DNA of 64,000 nt, from contig NZ_JAGINO010000019.1 in assembly GCF_017876115.1 (NCBI RefSeq), forward strand, positions 1 through 64,000. The letters run 5' to 3'. The translations under genes and the position numbers were made by a program. Source of the stretch: Azospirillum picis. GTDB taxonomy: Bacteria > Pseudomonadota > Alphaproteobacteria > Azospirillales > Azospirillaceae. Of this stretch, positions 50,733 through 58,954 are shown piece after piece (the stretch's first letter is position 1; each line of letters begins with the position of its first letter). Below the pieces are notes generated by a model. That model was not told the origin of the DNA. It ran no database searches and was given only the letters and a program-made list of their open reading frames with translations.

Positions 50733-51325
50733 AGGTGGGCTTCCACCATCCGCTTCACAACCCGAAGGTAACGGCCGAGCCTATCGTCGCAGGCTGGGCC
50801 GAAGTGGCGGTGGCGGCTTGTGCGGGGCCGTCCTGCTCCACGCGATGATCGCCGTCTATGCCGAGACGCAGGACTGTCCGGGCCTGCTTGCCGGACAGCT
50901 TCGGACCCGGCCGGAGAAGCCGCCGGTCAGGCGTGACGCCAATGGCCGCAAGAAGAGGACCCACTCCAAGGCTGCGTTCGAGGATCGCGAAGCGCACCGC
51001 TGGATCGAGACGGCCGAGGCGGCTAAGCAGAGCCTTGGAGAGGGCCTCGGGAGGGGGCTATGGTCACCATGATCGCCGATCGCGAGGCCGCCCCGTATGC
51101 GCTGTGGACGTCGGTTCCCGAACCCGGCGTCCATGTGCTGGGCCGGGTCTACCATGACCGCCCCATGATCGCCGCCATGATCGGCGGCGGCTGCCTGTCC
51201 GCCTTGGCGCGGTTCAGCCGCCGCTTTGCGCGAGATACTCGTCATCGCCTGACCGACCGGGTCGGAAACCGGCTGCGCCGCGCCCACTCGCCCGTCCTGG
51301 CGCGAGAGTTGATGGGACTGACGTA
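50733..51325 (+). mobile_element. IS4-family transposase remnant (frameshifted)
   Basis: Pieces of one transposase are read in different frames: FHHPLHNPKVTAEPIVAGWAE (from ~50739), then TRPEKPPVRRDANGRKKRTHSKAAFEDREAHRWIE (~50910-51000), then VTMIADREAAPYALWTSVPEPGVHVLGRVYHDRPM (~51062-51165), where IADRE carries a DDE-type acidic residue. These blocks match IS4-type transposases familiar from Azospirillum and relatives. Frameshifts and missing parts show it is dead. No terminal inverted repeats were identified. The gap 50590-51396 holds nothing else recognisable. Confidence 0.7.
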
Positions 51326-51396
51326 GGGCCGCTGCCGCCGGGAAAGCGGCCCCCCGGAACCGTCGCAAGGACGAGGGGGCCTCCGTCCCGTCGCCG

Positions 51397-52278
51397 TCAG
51401 CGGAGAAAGGCCCGCTCGTGCGCCTTCACCCGGTCCATTCTCTGGAGACGGAAGATTTCCTCGACCGACACGATCTCTTCATTGACCTTCTGGATGCCGC
51501 CATCCCTGATGATGGCGGAGAAGGTCTTCTGCATGGCCGTCACCGACGCGCGGATGGCGTGGTTGCCGTAGATGACCATTCGGATCTTGCCGAGCGCGCG
51601 GATCCGTTCCGCGTTCATCTCAGGATAGGCGGTCGGCACGATGACGACCGGCGCCCTTCCATGCCAGGCGTTGACGAAGCTTTCGACCTCGTCAGGGGTC
51701 TTCTTCTTGGAATGGATCAGGATCATGTCGGCGCCCGCCTCCTCGTAGGCTGCAGCCCGTTTGAGCGCCTCCGGCTCGCCCAGGCCGGCGATGAGCGCCT
51801 CGTCGCGGGCGACGATGAGGAAGTCGGGATCCTTGCGGGTCTTGCAGGCGGCCTCGATCTTGCCCTGGAACTCCTCGATCCGCAGCAACTCCTGGCGGCC
51901 GTCGGCAACGAGGCTGGTGACCTTGGGGAAGGATTTGTCCTCGATGACGACCGCTGCGGCGCCCGCCGCTTCGTATTGCTCGACCGCGTAGATCACGTTG
52001 ACGGCGTTGCCGAACCCTGTGTCGATGTCGGCGACGATCGGCAGGTCCATCTGTTCCGACATGGCGCGCATCATGTCGAGGTGCTGGGTCATGGAAACCA
52101 GACTCACGTCCGGAAGACCGTAGAGCGCGGACAGTTCGAACCCGCTCGCCCAGACGCCGTCGAACCCGGCCTCCTCGGCAAGCCGCGCCGACAGCGGCGC
52201 GTGTGAGGCCATGATGTGGACGAGGCCCTTGTCGGCCATCGCGTCGCGCAGGATGCGGCTCTTGCTCTTGGTGGTCAT
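51397..52278 (-). CDS. palA: Phosphonopyruvate hydrolase (PEP mutase / isocitrate lyase superfamily)
   Basis: 293 residues. The superfamily barrel motifs are present: GVWASGFELSALYGLPD, PIVADIDTGFGNAVNV, and the gating loop IEDKSFPKVTSL. In PEP mutase the loop normally carries Asn before the Ser (KxNS); Thr at that place is the feature of Variovorax PalA, which hydrolyses 3-phosphonopyruvate to pyruvate and phosphate. The remaining ARDEALIAGLGEPEALKRAAAYEEAGADMILIHSK fits the same group. AAGGA precedes ATG 52278. With the aminotransferase 11 bases upstream it forms an L-phosphonoalanine degradation pair. Confidence 0.83.
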   Translation of the reverse strand: MTTKSKSRILRDAMADKGLVHIMASHAPLSARLAEEAGFDGVWASGFELSALYGLPDVSLVSMTQHLDMMRAMSEQMDLPIVADIDTGFGNAVNVIYAVEQYEAAGAAAVVIEDKSFPKVTSLVADGRQELLRIEEFQGKIEAACKTRKDPDFLIVARDEALIAGLGEPEALKRAAAYEEAGADMILIHSKKKTPDEVESFVNAWHGRAPVVIVPTAYPEMNAERIRALGKIRMVIYGNHAIRASVTAMQKTFSAIIRDGGIQKVNEEIVSVEEIFRLQRMDRVKAHERAFLR

Positions 52279-52289
52279 GTCATTATCCT

Positions 52290-53492
52290 TCAACGCAGAT
52301 CCGCGCAGGCTTTGATGATCTTGTCGCAGGCACGCTCGAGCTCCTCGAAGGAGGAGGCGTAGGAGATCCGGATGTAGGGCGAAGCCATGAAGCCGGAGCC
52401 GGGCACCACCGCGACCCCGGCGGCGTCGAGCAGATGCATGGCGAAGTCGGTGTCCGACGTGATGGTGTCGCCAGAGGGCGTGCGCTTGCCGATCACGCCG
52501 GCGCAGTTCGGGTAGACGTAGAACGCACCCTCCGGCGTCCGGCACCGCAAACCGGGGGCCTCGTTCAGCCGCGCCACGACAAGGTCCCGGCGCCGTTGGA
52601 ATTCGGCGACGAAGCCGGCTATGTAGGATTGGTCGCCGGCGATCGCCTCGATCGCGGCATGCTGCGAGATCGAACTCGTGTGCGACGAGGTCTGCCCCTG
52701 GATCGTGTTCATCGCCTTGATGAGCTCGATGGGACCGGCGCCGTAACCAACCCGCCAACCGGTCATGCAGTTGGCCTTGGAAACGCCGTTGATGGTGAGC
52801 GTGCGGTCATGGAGGTCGGGGGCGATCTCGGCCATGGTCGCGAAGCGGGCCGGCGGGTAGACGAGCTTCTCGTAGATGTCGTCGGCCAGCACCCAGACGT
52901 GAGGGTGTCTGCGCAGCACCTCGGCGAGGCGGGACAAATCCGCGGCGCTGTAGACCGCTCCGGTGGGGTTCAGCGGGGAGTTCAGCATCAGCCACTTCGT
53001 GCGCGGGCTGATGGCCGCCTCGAGGCTCTCAGGCCCGAGTTTGAAGTCCAGGACTTCCGAGCATTCCGCCATGACCGGCGTTCCGCCGGCGAGCCGCACC
53101 ATGTCGGGATAGGACACCCAGCAGGGGCTGGGGATGACCACCTCGTCGCCTGGATTCAGGCTGGCGAACAGGCCGTTGAACACCACCTGCTTGGCACCGC
53201 ATCCGACGGTGATCTGGTCGACGTCGTAATCGAGGCTGTTGTCGCGCTTCAGCTTGTCGCGGATCGCCTCCCTCAGCGGAGTGATGCCGGCGACCGCCGT
53301 GTAGCGCGTCTTTCCGGAGCGGATCGCCTGGATGCCGGCTTCAAGAACGTTATCCGGCGTATCGAAATCCGGCTCGCCCTGGCTCAACGTGATGATCTCC
53401 CGCCCTTGCGCCTTGAGCGCAGCGGCGCGGGCCGTCATCGCCTTCGTTTCCGAAGGACGAACGGCTTTGACGTGGTTGGCGACGATTCCCAT
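52290..53492 (-). CDS. palB: Class I aminotransferase, probable phosphonoalanine transaminase
   Basis: 400 residues, aspartate-aminotransferase fold subgroup I-gamma. PLP-site motifs: GCGAKQVVFNGLFA, NSPLNPTGAVYS, ADDIYEKLVYP, the Schiff-base Lys in NGVSKANCMTGWRVGY, and the substrate-carboxylate Arg in SPYIRISYA. In the palA context it should convert L-phosphonoalanine (2-amino-3-phosphonopropionate) to phosphonopyruvate, as PalB does in Variovorax. By sequence alone it would be called an aspartate/aromatic aminotransferase, so the substrate assignment rests on context. Confidence 0.75.
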   Translation of the reverse strand: MGIVANHVKAVRPSETKAMTARAAALKAQGREIITLSQGEPDFDTPDNVLEAGIQAIRSGKTRYTAVAGITPLREAIRDKLKRDNSLDYDVDQITVGCGAKQVVFNGLFASLNPGDEVVIPSPCWVSYPDMVRLAGGTPVMAECSEVLDFKLGPESLEAAISPRTKWLMLNSPLNPTGAVYSAADLSRLAEVLRRHPHVWVLADDIYEKLVYPPARFATMAEIAPDLHDRTLTINGVSKANCMTGWRVGYGAGPIELIKAMNTIQGQTSSHTSSISQHAAIEAIAGDQSYIAGFVAEFQRRRDLVVARLNEAPGLRCRTPEGAFYVYPNCAGVIGKRTPSGDTITSDTDFAMHLLDAAGVAVVPGSGFMASPYIRISYASSFEELERACDKIIKACADLR

Positions 53493-53547
53493 GATTTTCC
53501 TTGATGAAAGAGTGGCGGCGCGAGCCCGCGCCGCTGTTTGGCGTTGG

Positions 53548-54555
53548 TCAGCGCCGGGCGTCGGCGACGATGGTGTTCCACACCTTCAGCACCTCCTCGC
53601 GATCCTGGGAGGCGGCGCTCTGGTCGACGTCGAGCAGGGCGATGTCGGCCATGTCCGGCAGCTTGACGATGGACGAGACCCTGATGTCCGCGCGGGACGG
53701 GCGCCGGTACGTCGTCTTGAGGACAGCCTCCTGCACCTCCTTCGAGAGGAAGGCGTCGTAGAGCCGGCGGGCGGCGTCCGGGTTCCTGGCGCCCTTGATG
53801 AGCACCACCCCCTCCGGCGACAGCACGGCGCCCTCTGCCGGGTAGATCAGCGAGATGCCTGGTTGCTCGGCGGCGACATACTCGTAGGCTGCGGCTTCGG
53901 AGGTGATGCCGAGGGCGTATTCTCCGTCGGAAACGCCTTTGTTCGTCTGCCCGGTCGTGCCGGTGATCACGAGGTTGGCGGCAAGCTTGCGCAACCCCTC
54001 GACGCCGAACCTCTGCAGGAGGGCGTAAACGGTGATGTAGGTGAAGCTGGAGTTGTTCGGGTCGGTCATGGCGACCTTCCCGTTCCATCGGGGGTCGAAC
54101 AGGTCCGTCCAGGATTTCGGAAGGGAAGCCCCGCCGGCGCGGCTTTCGTTCGCCATGAACAGCATGACGTGAACGTTGGTCCCGGTCCAAAGACCGCCGG
54201 GACCGTGCAGGTTCTGGGGGATCGCGGCGACCTCGGGCGAGCGGTAGCTTTCGAAATGCCCGACATAGGCGCCGAGCGTGCCGAACCCGCCGCTCCAGAA
54301 CACGTCGCCCGCGGGGCTCGTGGCCTCCGCTTCGATGCGCTTCATCAGCATGCCGGTGCCGCCGGTGACCTGCTCCACCCGCAGGTCGGGGATTCGCGTC
54401 CGGACGACGTCGAGGGCGCTCTGGACGACCTCGGTGTTGTTCGAGGTGTACAGGACGACCTTGCCCGCGCCCTGCTGCCCAAGGGAGGCCGACGCGAAGC
54501 CGGCGGTGCAAAGGCCGGCACCGGCGGCAAGGACAAAGCTGCGGCGATCAAGCAT
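53548..54555 (-). CDS. Periplasmic binding protein of the phosphonoalanine cluster
   Basis: 335 residues. Twin-arginine-like signal (LDRRSFVLAAGAG) with cleavage ~28. SBP_bac_6/13 (Fe3+/phosphonate-type) domain: VVLYTSNNTEVVQSALDVVRTRIPDLRVEQVTGGTGMLMKRIEAEATSPAGDVFWSGG and DPNNSSFTYITVYALLQRFG. In this fold the TGGTG and NNSSF loops usually bind an anion. Located 55 bp upstream of the aminotransferase gene in the same direction, it probably binds a phosphonate amino acid; this is inference from context. Confidence 0.8.
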   Translation of the reverse strand: MLDRRSFVLAAGAGLCTAGFASASLGQQGAGKVVLYTSNNTEVVQSALDVVRTRIPDLRVEQVTGGTGMLMKRIEAEATSPAGDVFWSGGFGTLGAYVGHFESYRSPEVAAIPQNLHGPGGLWTGTNVHVMLFMANESRAGGASLPKSWTDLFDPRWNGKVAMTDPNNSSFTYITVYALLQRFGVEGLRKLAANLVITGTTGQTNKGVSDGEYALGITSEAAAYEYVAAEQPGISLIYPAEGAVLSPEGVVLIKGARNPDAARRLYDAFLSKEVQEAVLKTTYRRPSRADIRVSSIVKLPDMADIALLDVDQSAASQDREEVLKVWNTIVADARR

Positions 54556-54567
54556 GTTTTCGATCCT

Positions 54568-56214
54568 TCACTTGGTGGCGAACAGCCGGATGCGGAGCAG
54601 CTTCACGCTCAGCGCGATCGGCACGACGATGAGGACGACAAGCACGGCGGCGTAGGCCGAAGCCGGCCCCATGCGGCCGCTGTCGACTTGGCGAAAGATC
54701 GCGATGGGCAGCGTTTCCAGACCGCCGCCGTAGACGACGATGGAGGCGCTGAGCTCCGACAGCGTGCTCGCCCACATCAGGACGAAGGCGGACGCGACGG
54801 AAGCCCACATCACGGGAACGACGACCTTGAGGAAGGTCTTCAAGGGAGGGACGCCGAGGCTGATCGACGCCTCCTCCAGCGAGTCCGGAATGTTGTAGAG
54901 CGAGGACGCGGCCGAACGGATCGAGAAGGGCATCCGGCGCACCACATAGGTGACGATCATGATGAGCGCGGTGCCGGTGAGGACCATGCTGCCGCTGTTG
55001 AAGGCCTGCACCAGCGCGATGCCCAGCACGGTGCCGGAGATGGTCAGCGGCAGCACGACAAGGTAATCGAGCGCCTGGGTCGCGGCCGACCGCTTCTTGA
55101 CGATCAGGTAGCTCGCCAACACCGCGAAGGCGATGCCCGCCGCCGTCGCGACCGACGCGAACTTGAGCGAATTCAGGATCGGGTCGACGCCTGCGGTGAG
55201 CGCCCGCTCGATGCCGGCGAGCGAGAACGTGCCCCAGCGGACGAGCGGACCCCGGCTTTCGCTGAAGGCGGCGACGAACACGGTGACGAGCGGCAGGAAC
55301 GACAGCAGGACGACCACCAGCACGAGGCCGGCAAAGGCCATGCCCCGCCACGAGGCGACCCGGACCGCAGCGGGCGCGCGCCCCTGCGCCATCTGCACGA
55401 GCCGCCGCTCGACAAACCGCTTCTGCACGAACAGCACGATGGCGACCAGCGTGATCATCACCAGGGAGAGCGTGCTCTGCATGACCGGACTGCCCCCCAT
55501 CTCGTTGACGAAGGCGTTGTAGGTCTGGATCGAGAGCAGCGGGATGCGGTTGCCCAGGATGATCGAGACCGCGAAATTTCCGACGACCAGGGTGAAGACC
55601 ACCATCGCGTTGACGAGAATGGCGGGCGCAACGGTGGGAATCACCACCCGGAACACGGTCTCGACCGGGGTGCGCCCGAGCGACCGGCTCGCCTCTTCCA
55701 ACTGGCCATCAAATCCACGCAACGCGGCGAGCGTGCCCAGATAGATGTAGGTGTAGTACACCAGCGTCATGACGAAGATCATGCCGCCCCACCCGTAGAA
55801 GCTTGGAAGCTCGATCCCCGCCGAGTCACGCAGGGCCTTGGTGACGAAGCCGTTGTTGCCGAGCACCAGAAGCCAGGACTGGCAGGTGATGACTTCTGGA
55901 ATGATGATGGTGGCGACCGGCAGAAGCGCTACGAAGTTCTTCAGCGGGAAATCATAGCGCGCCACGATGTAGGCGAAGGGCACGCCCACGAGAGTCGCGG
56001 CGACGGTGACCGCGACGCCGAGCACCACCGTGTTGCGCAGGCCTCGGAGGTAATCGGGAGTCGCCAGGAACCTCGCAAGCCCGTCGAAGCCGATGCCGTC
56101 GGCGCCGCTGAAGCTGTTTCCCACCAGCGTCAGCAGAGGAAAGAGCACGAACAGGGCGTTGATCGCGATGCACAGGGTGGTCAGGGCGCCCCAGGGCAGA
56201 ATACGCTGTCGCAT
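54568..56214 (-). CDS. Double ABC permease of the phosphonoalanine cluster
   Basis: 548 residues, two permease units: unit 1 ~10-270 (DGQLEEASRSLGRTPVETVFRVVIPTVAPAIL) and unit 2 ~295-545 (PDSLEEASISLGVPPLKTFLKVVVPVMWASV). GGGAGG precedes ATG 56214; the longer frame to 56523 overlaps the ATPase gene and is discarded. The third fused permease architecture in this window, but from a different (Fe3+/phosphonate-type) subfamily than those at 19787 and 44684. Confidence 0.87.
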   Translation of the reverse strand: MRQRILPWGALTTLCIAINALFVLFPLLTLVGNSFSGADGIGFDGLARFLATPDYLRGLRNTVVLGVAVTVAATLVGVPFAYIVARYDFPLKNFVALLPVATIIIPEVITCQSWLLVLGNNGFVTKALRDSAGIELPSFYGWGGMIFVMTLVYYTYIYLGTLAALRGFDGQLEEASRSLGRTPVETVFRVVIPTVAPAILVNAMVVFTLVVGNFAVSIILGNRIPLLSIQTYNAFVNEMGGSPVMQSTLSLVMITLVAIVLFVQKRFVERRLVQMAQGRAPAAVRVASWRGMAFAGLVLVVVLLSFLPLVTVFVAAFSESRGPLVRWGTFSLAGIERALTAGVDPILNSLKFASVATAAGIAFAVLASYLIVKKRSAATQALDYLVVLPLTISGTVLGIALVQAFNSGSMVLTGTALIMIVTYVVRRMPFSIRSAASSLYNIPDSLEEASISLGVPPLKTFLKVVVPVMWASVASAFVLMWASTLSELSASIVVYGGGLETLPIAIFRQVDSGRMGPASAYAAVLVVLIVVPIALSVKLLRIRLFATK

Positions 56215-56228
56215 GGATACGCCTCCCT

Positions 56229-57308
56229 TCAGGCTGCCACGACGCGGGATGTCCTCGGCACGACCACGTCCACCGGCTGGCCGGGCGCCAGCAGGGGCTG
56301 GTGCGTGGCGCCGGCGTGCCGCTCCGCCGTGATCGTGAGCTCGTTGCCGATTCGCACCGTGTAGACCGTGCGGGCGCCGAGATATTGCCGCCGTGCAACT
56401 TGGCCCTTGAGCACGTTCGGCGTGCCGGGCGCCGCTTCGGCTTCGCCCAGCACCAGCAATTCGGGCCGGGCAATGAGTTTGCCGTCTTCGCCACCGCGCG
56501 CCGTGCCGCTGCCCAGGCAGCACAACTCGTGTCCGGCGATCGCGGCGATGACGTGGCCTTCGCCCGCCGCCCGCAGGATCCGCACCGGCAGCACGTTGGC
56601 GGCCCCGATGAAATCGGCGACATAGGCATTGGCCGGCCGTTCGTAGAGATCCTCCGGCGTGCCCACCTGCGCGATGACGCCGCGATCGAGAATGGCGATC
56701 CGGTCGGACATCGACAGAGCCTCTTCCTGATCGTGCGTCACGAAGATGGTGGTGGTCCGGGACGCCCGCTGAAGGTCGAGGATGGTTTCCCGCATGGTGA
56801 CGCGCAGCTTCGCGTCGAGGTTCGACAGCGGCTCGTCCATCAGGAGCACGCGCGGGCGGATGACGAGCGCGCGGGCCAGCGCGGCGCGCTGGCGTTGCCC
56901 GCCGGAGAGTTCGGCCGGGTACCGGTCGCCGAGATGCGCCAAGCCGACCCGGTCGAGGTGCGCGGCGACGCTTTTCTCGACGGTGCTCCGGTCATGGCCC
57001 CGGGCGCGCAAACCGTAGGCGACGTTGGCAAACACCGTTTTGTCGGGGAACAGCGCGTAATCCTGGAACACCATACCGATGTCCCGGCGATGGACCGGCA
57101 CGCGGGTCACGTCTTCGCCGTCGAAGAGAATTTTCCCCGTGTCGGGAGAGATGAAGCCGGCGATGGTTCGCAGCAACGTGGTTTTCCCGCAGCCGCTTGG
57201 CCCGAGAAGCGTAAAGAACGTGCCATTTTCGATTGCGAGCTCGACGCCTTGGAGCACAGCCGCCTTGCCGTAGGCTTTCGACACCTTGCTGATGGTGATT
57301 GCAGCCAT
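56229..57308 (-). CDS. ABC transporter ATPase of the phosphonoalanine cluster
   Basis: 359 residues. Walker A GPSGCGKTT, Q-loop MVFQDYALFPDKTVFANVAYGL, signature LSGGQRQRAALARA, Walker B VLLMDEPLSNLDAKLRVTMR, H-loop FVTHDQEEALSMSD, and a C-terminal TOBE domain. First gene of the leftward operon ATPase-permease-binding protein-palB-palA and divergent from a LysR gene. Confidence 0.87.
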   Translation of the reverse strand: MAAITISKVSKAYGKAAVLQGVELAIENGTFFTLLGPSGCGKTTLLRTIAGFISPDTGKILFDGEDVTRVPVHRRDIGMVFQDYALFPDKTVFANVAYGLRARGHDRSTVEKSVAAHLDRVGLAHLGDRYPAELSGGQRQRAALARALVIRPRVLLMDEPLSNLDAKLRVTMRETILDLQRASRTTTIFVTHDQEEALSMSDRIAILDRGVIAQVGTPEDLYERPANAYVADFIGAANVLPVRILRAAGEGHVIAAIAGHELCCLGSGTARGGEDGKLIARPELLVLGEAEAAPGTPNVLKGQVARRQYLGARTVYTVRIGNELTITAERHAGATHQPLLAPGQPVDVVVPRTSRVVAA

Positions 57309-57405
57309 GAATTTTCCCTGTTCTTCGGAATCGGATCGCGACGGGCATCGTGGATCTGACGCACGACCGCACGGCCGCTGCTCGGTACCAGCAGCTACCG
57401 TGTTG

Positions 57406-57494
57406 AAAGATATTATTTTTCTTTGATGGGCGGTTGCGCCGCACGATGTCTGTATGTAAGAAAATCAGTCGGCGCTCCAGTTCGAAAATCTGAC
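57406..57494. promoter_or_regulatory. Candidate LysR (PalR) control region
   Basis: Inside the 208-bp divergent gap: an AT-rich dyad AAAGA-N9-TCTTT (57406-57424) near the transport operon, and direct repeats GAAAATCAGTC (57460-57470) and GAAAATCTGAC (57484-57494), 24 bp apart, near the LysR start. Their position suits LysR binding; no experimental motif is known to me. Confidence 0.35.
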
Positions 57495-57516
57495 CGACCT
57501 GTTAGGAGGCTTGGGA

Positions 57517-58407
57517 ATGAGACGCCTTCCACCGCTCCGCGCGCTCAGGGTCTTCGAGGTGGTGGCACGCCACGCAAGCGTGACCAGAGCCGCGGAAGAG
57601 CTTGGGGTTTCCCACAGCGCCGTGAGCCAGCAGATCAAGCAGTTGGAAGATCACTTCGGGCAGCCCCTTTTCGTGCGCTCGGGACGCGGCATCAGTCCGA
57701 CGCCGGGGGCCACCGCGTTCCTGGAGGATGTGCGATCCTGTTTCGACCGCCTCGCCATCGCCTCGGAGCAACTGTCGCACCGGACCTACGGGCGGGTGCT
57801 GAAGGTCGACGCGACCCCATCCTTCGCACTGCGGTGGCTGATTCCTCAAATCTCGGCATTTCAGCTTGCCAACCCTTCGATCGAGCTGCGCATCTCGACC
57901 TCGGCGACGGATGGGATCGGCCATCTCAACGAGCCGGTCGACTTCGTTGTCCGGCGCGACGTCATGAGACGCCCCGACCATGTGTGCCAGCGTTTTCTCG
58001 ATGACGTGTCGACCGTCGTGCTGAGCCCGACCTTGCTGGAGCAGAAGCGTATCGCGTCTCCCGAGGATCTGCTCGAGGTGCCGCTCCTGCATTTGAAGTC
58101 GCGGCCCGACGCATGGACACGGTGGTTCAGGACCACCCACGTGGCAACACCCGAAGCGATCGCCGGACCGTTCTTCGATCACTTCTTCCTGTCGCTCCAG
58201 GCCGCGATCAGCGGCCTGGGTGCGGCGATCGGCCCCTATGCACTGATCAAGGATGATCTCGCCGCAGGGCGGCTTGTCGCGCCCTTTCCGCAACACAGGT
58301 TGGTTGGGCCCGGTTTCCACGTCCTTTACAGTGCGGGCACCGCGAAAGATCGCACTGGCCGGGTTTTCCTCGAATGGTTGCTGAAGCGGGATTCCGAGGC
58401 GGGATGA
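57517..58407 (+). CDS. palR: LysR-family regulator, probable PalR
   Basis: 296 residues. HTH: LPPLRALRVFEVVARHASVTRAAEELGVSHSAVSQQIKQLEDHFGQPLF; GcvA-type effector domain (FALRWLIPQISAFQLANPSIELRIST, GLGAAIGPYALIKDDLAAGRLV). AGGAGG lies 7 bases before ATG 57517, which makes it a better start than TTG 57511. It is divergent from the phosphonoalanine transport and degradation operon, matching the palR placement reported for Variovorax; the inducer would be phosphonoalanine. Confidence 0.8.
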   Translation: MRRLPPLRALRVFEVVARHASVTRAAEELGVSHSAVSQQIKQLEDHFGQPLFVRSGRGISPTPGATAFLEDVRSCFDRLAIASEQLSHRTYGRVLKVDATPSFALRWLIPQISAFQLANPSIELRISTSATDGIGHLNEPVDFVVRRDVMRRPDHVCQRFLDDVSTVVLSPTLLEQKRIASPEDLLEVPLLHLKSRPDAWTRWFRTTHVATPEAIAGPFFDHFFLSLQAAISGLGAAIGPYALIKDDLAAGRLVAPFPQHRLVGPGFHVLYSAGTAKDRTGRVFLEWLLKRDSEAG

Positions 58408-58669
58408 CGGCGTCGCCTCTTGCGGCGTCTTCGCGACGGTCCGTCGGCCGCCCGACAGGGGAGTTTGCACCGAAATGCTCTTTCGATGTCGATCGGCTTG
58501 AGATGGGGGGCTCTTCGACGTTTCGTGTGCACAACTCCGAGAGCTGTTTGTCGCTTGGCCGCGCCACCTCGTGCTGGCGAAATGCTACTTTAGGCTGAAC
58601 AGAGGATTTGCGTTGGGTGGACGGTCTGGTAGGGCTGTGGCCGTCATCCGCCGCCATCAGGGTAGCAGT

Positions 58670-58752
58670 TTATGGGCACCGCCGTTCGTCCCGCAAGCAC
58701 TCGCCTTTCGCGGTTACCTTCAGCCCGGTGGAGTCAATCACCACGCCCGGCG
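58670..58752 (-). mobile_element. IS5-type transposase fragment
   Basis: The minus strand reads PGVVIDSTGLKVTAKGECLRDERR and then stops. VxIDSTGLKV is the DDE-region motif of IS5-group transposases (first catalytic Asp). Only ~25 codons survive. The surrounding gap 58408-58954 contains no other recognisable gene. Confidence 0.55.
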
Positions 58753-58783
58753 GGGGAGGCTAGGTGGGGGCAAAGTCAGCGCC
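58751..58783. repeat. Palindromic intergenic repeat, half copy
   Basis: 33 bp, almost identical to the complement of the left end of the 32961 repeat (CGGGGGAGGCTAGG...GGGGGCAAAGTCAGCGCC). It abuts the IS5-type fragment, so one element was probably cut by insertion or deletion at this point. Confidence 0.7.
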
Positions 58784-58954
58784 TCCGCGCCTTCGGGAAT
58801 GACGGAAAGCCCTCCAGCCCAAGTCCCGGCGGGTAAATGCTGATGCATGGGGCGCGCGCGACGCCCGGCCGCCGCGAGGCTTCGGAGCGCAAGGTGGACC
58901 GCCGCCGCCGCCGCTCCATATCAAGGGACCCGGTCCCCACAGCCTGCGGCTCCC

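Noticed and set aside
51397..52278. 2-methylisocitrate lyase or PEP mutase
   Set aside because: The gating loop EDKxFPKVTS and the partner aminotransferase fit phosphonopyruvate hydrolase; PEP mutase has Asn at the Thr position, and no phosphonate biosynthesis genes are nearby.
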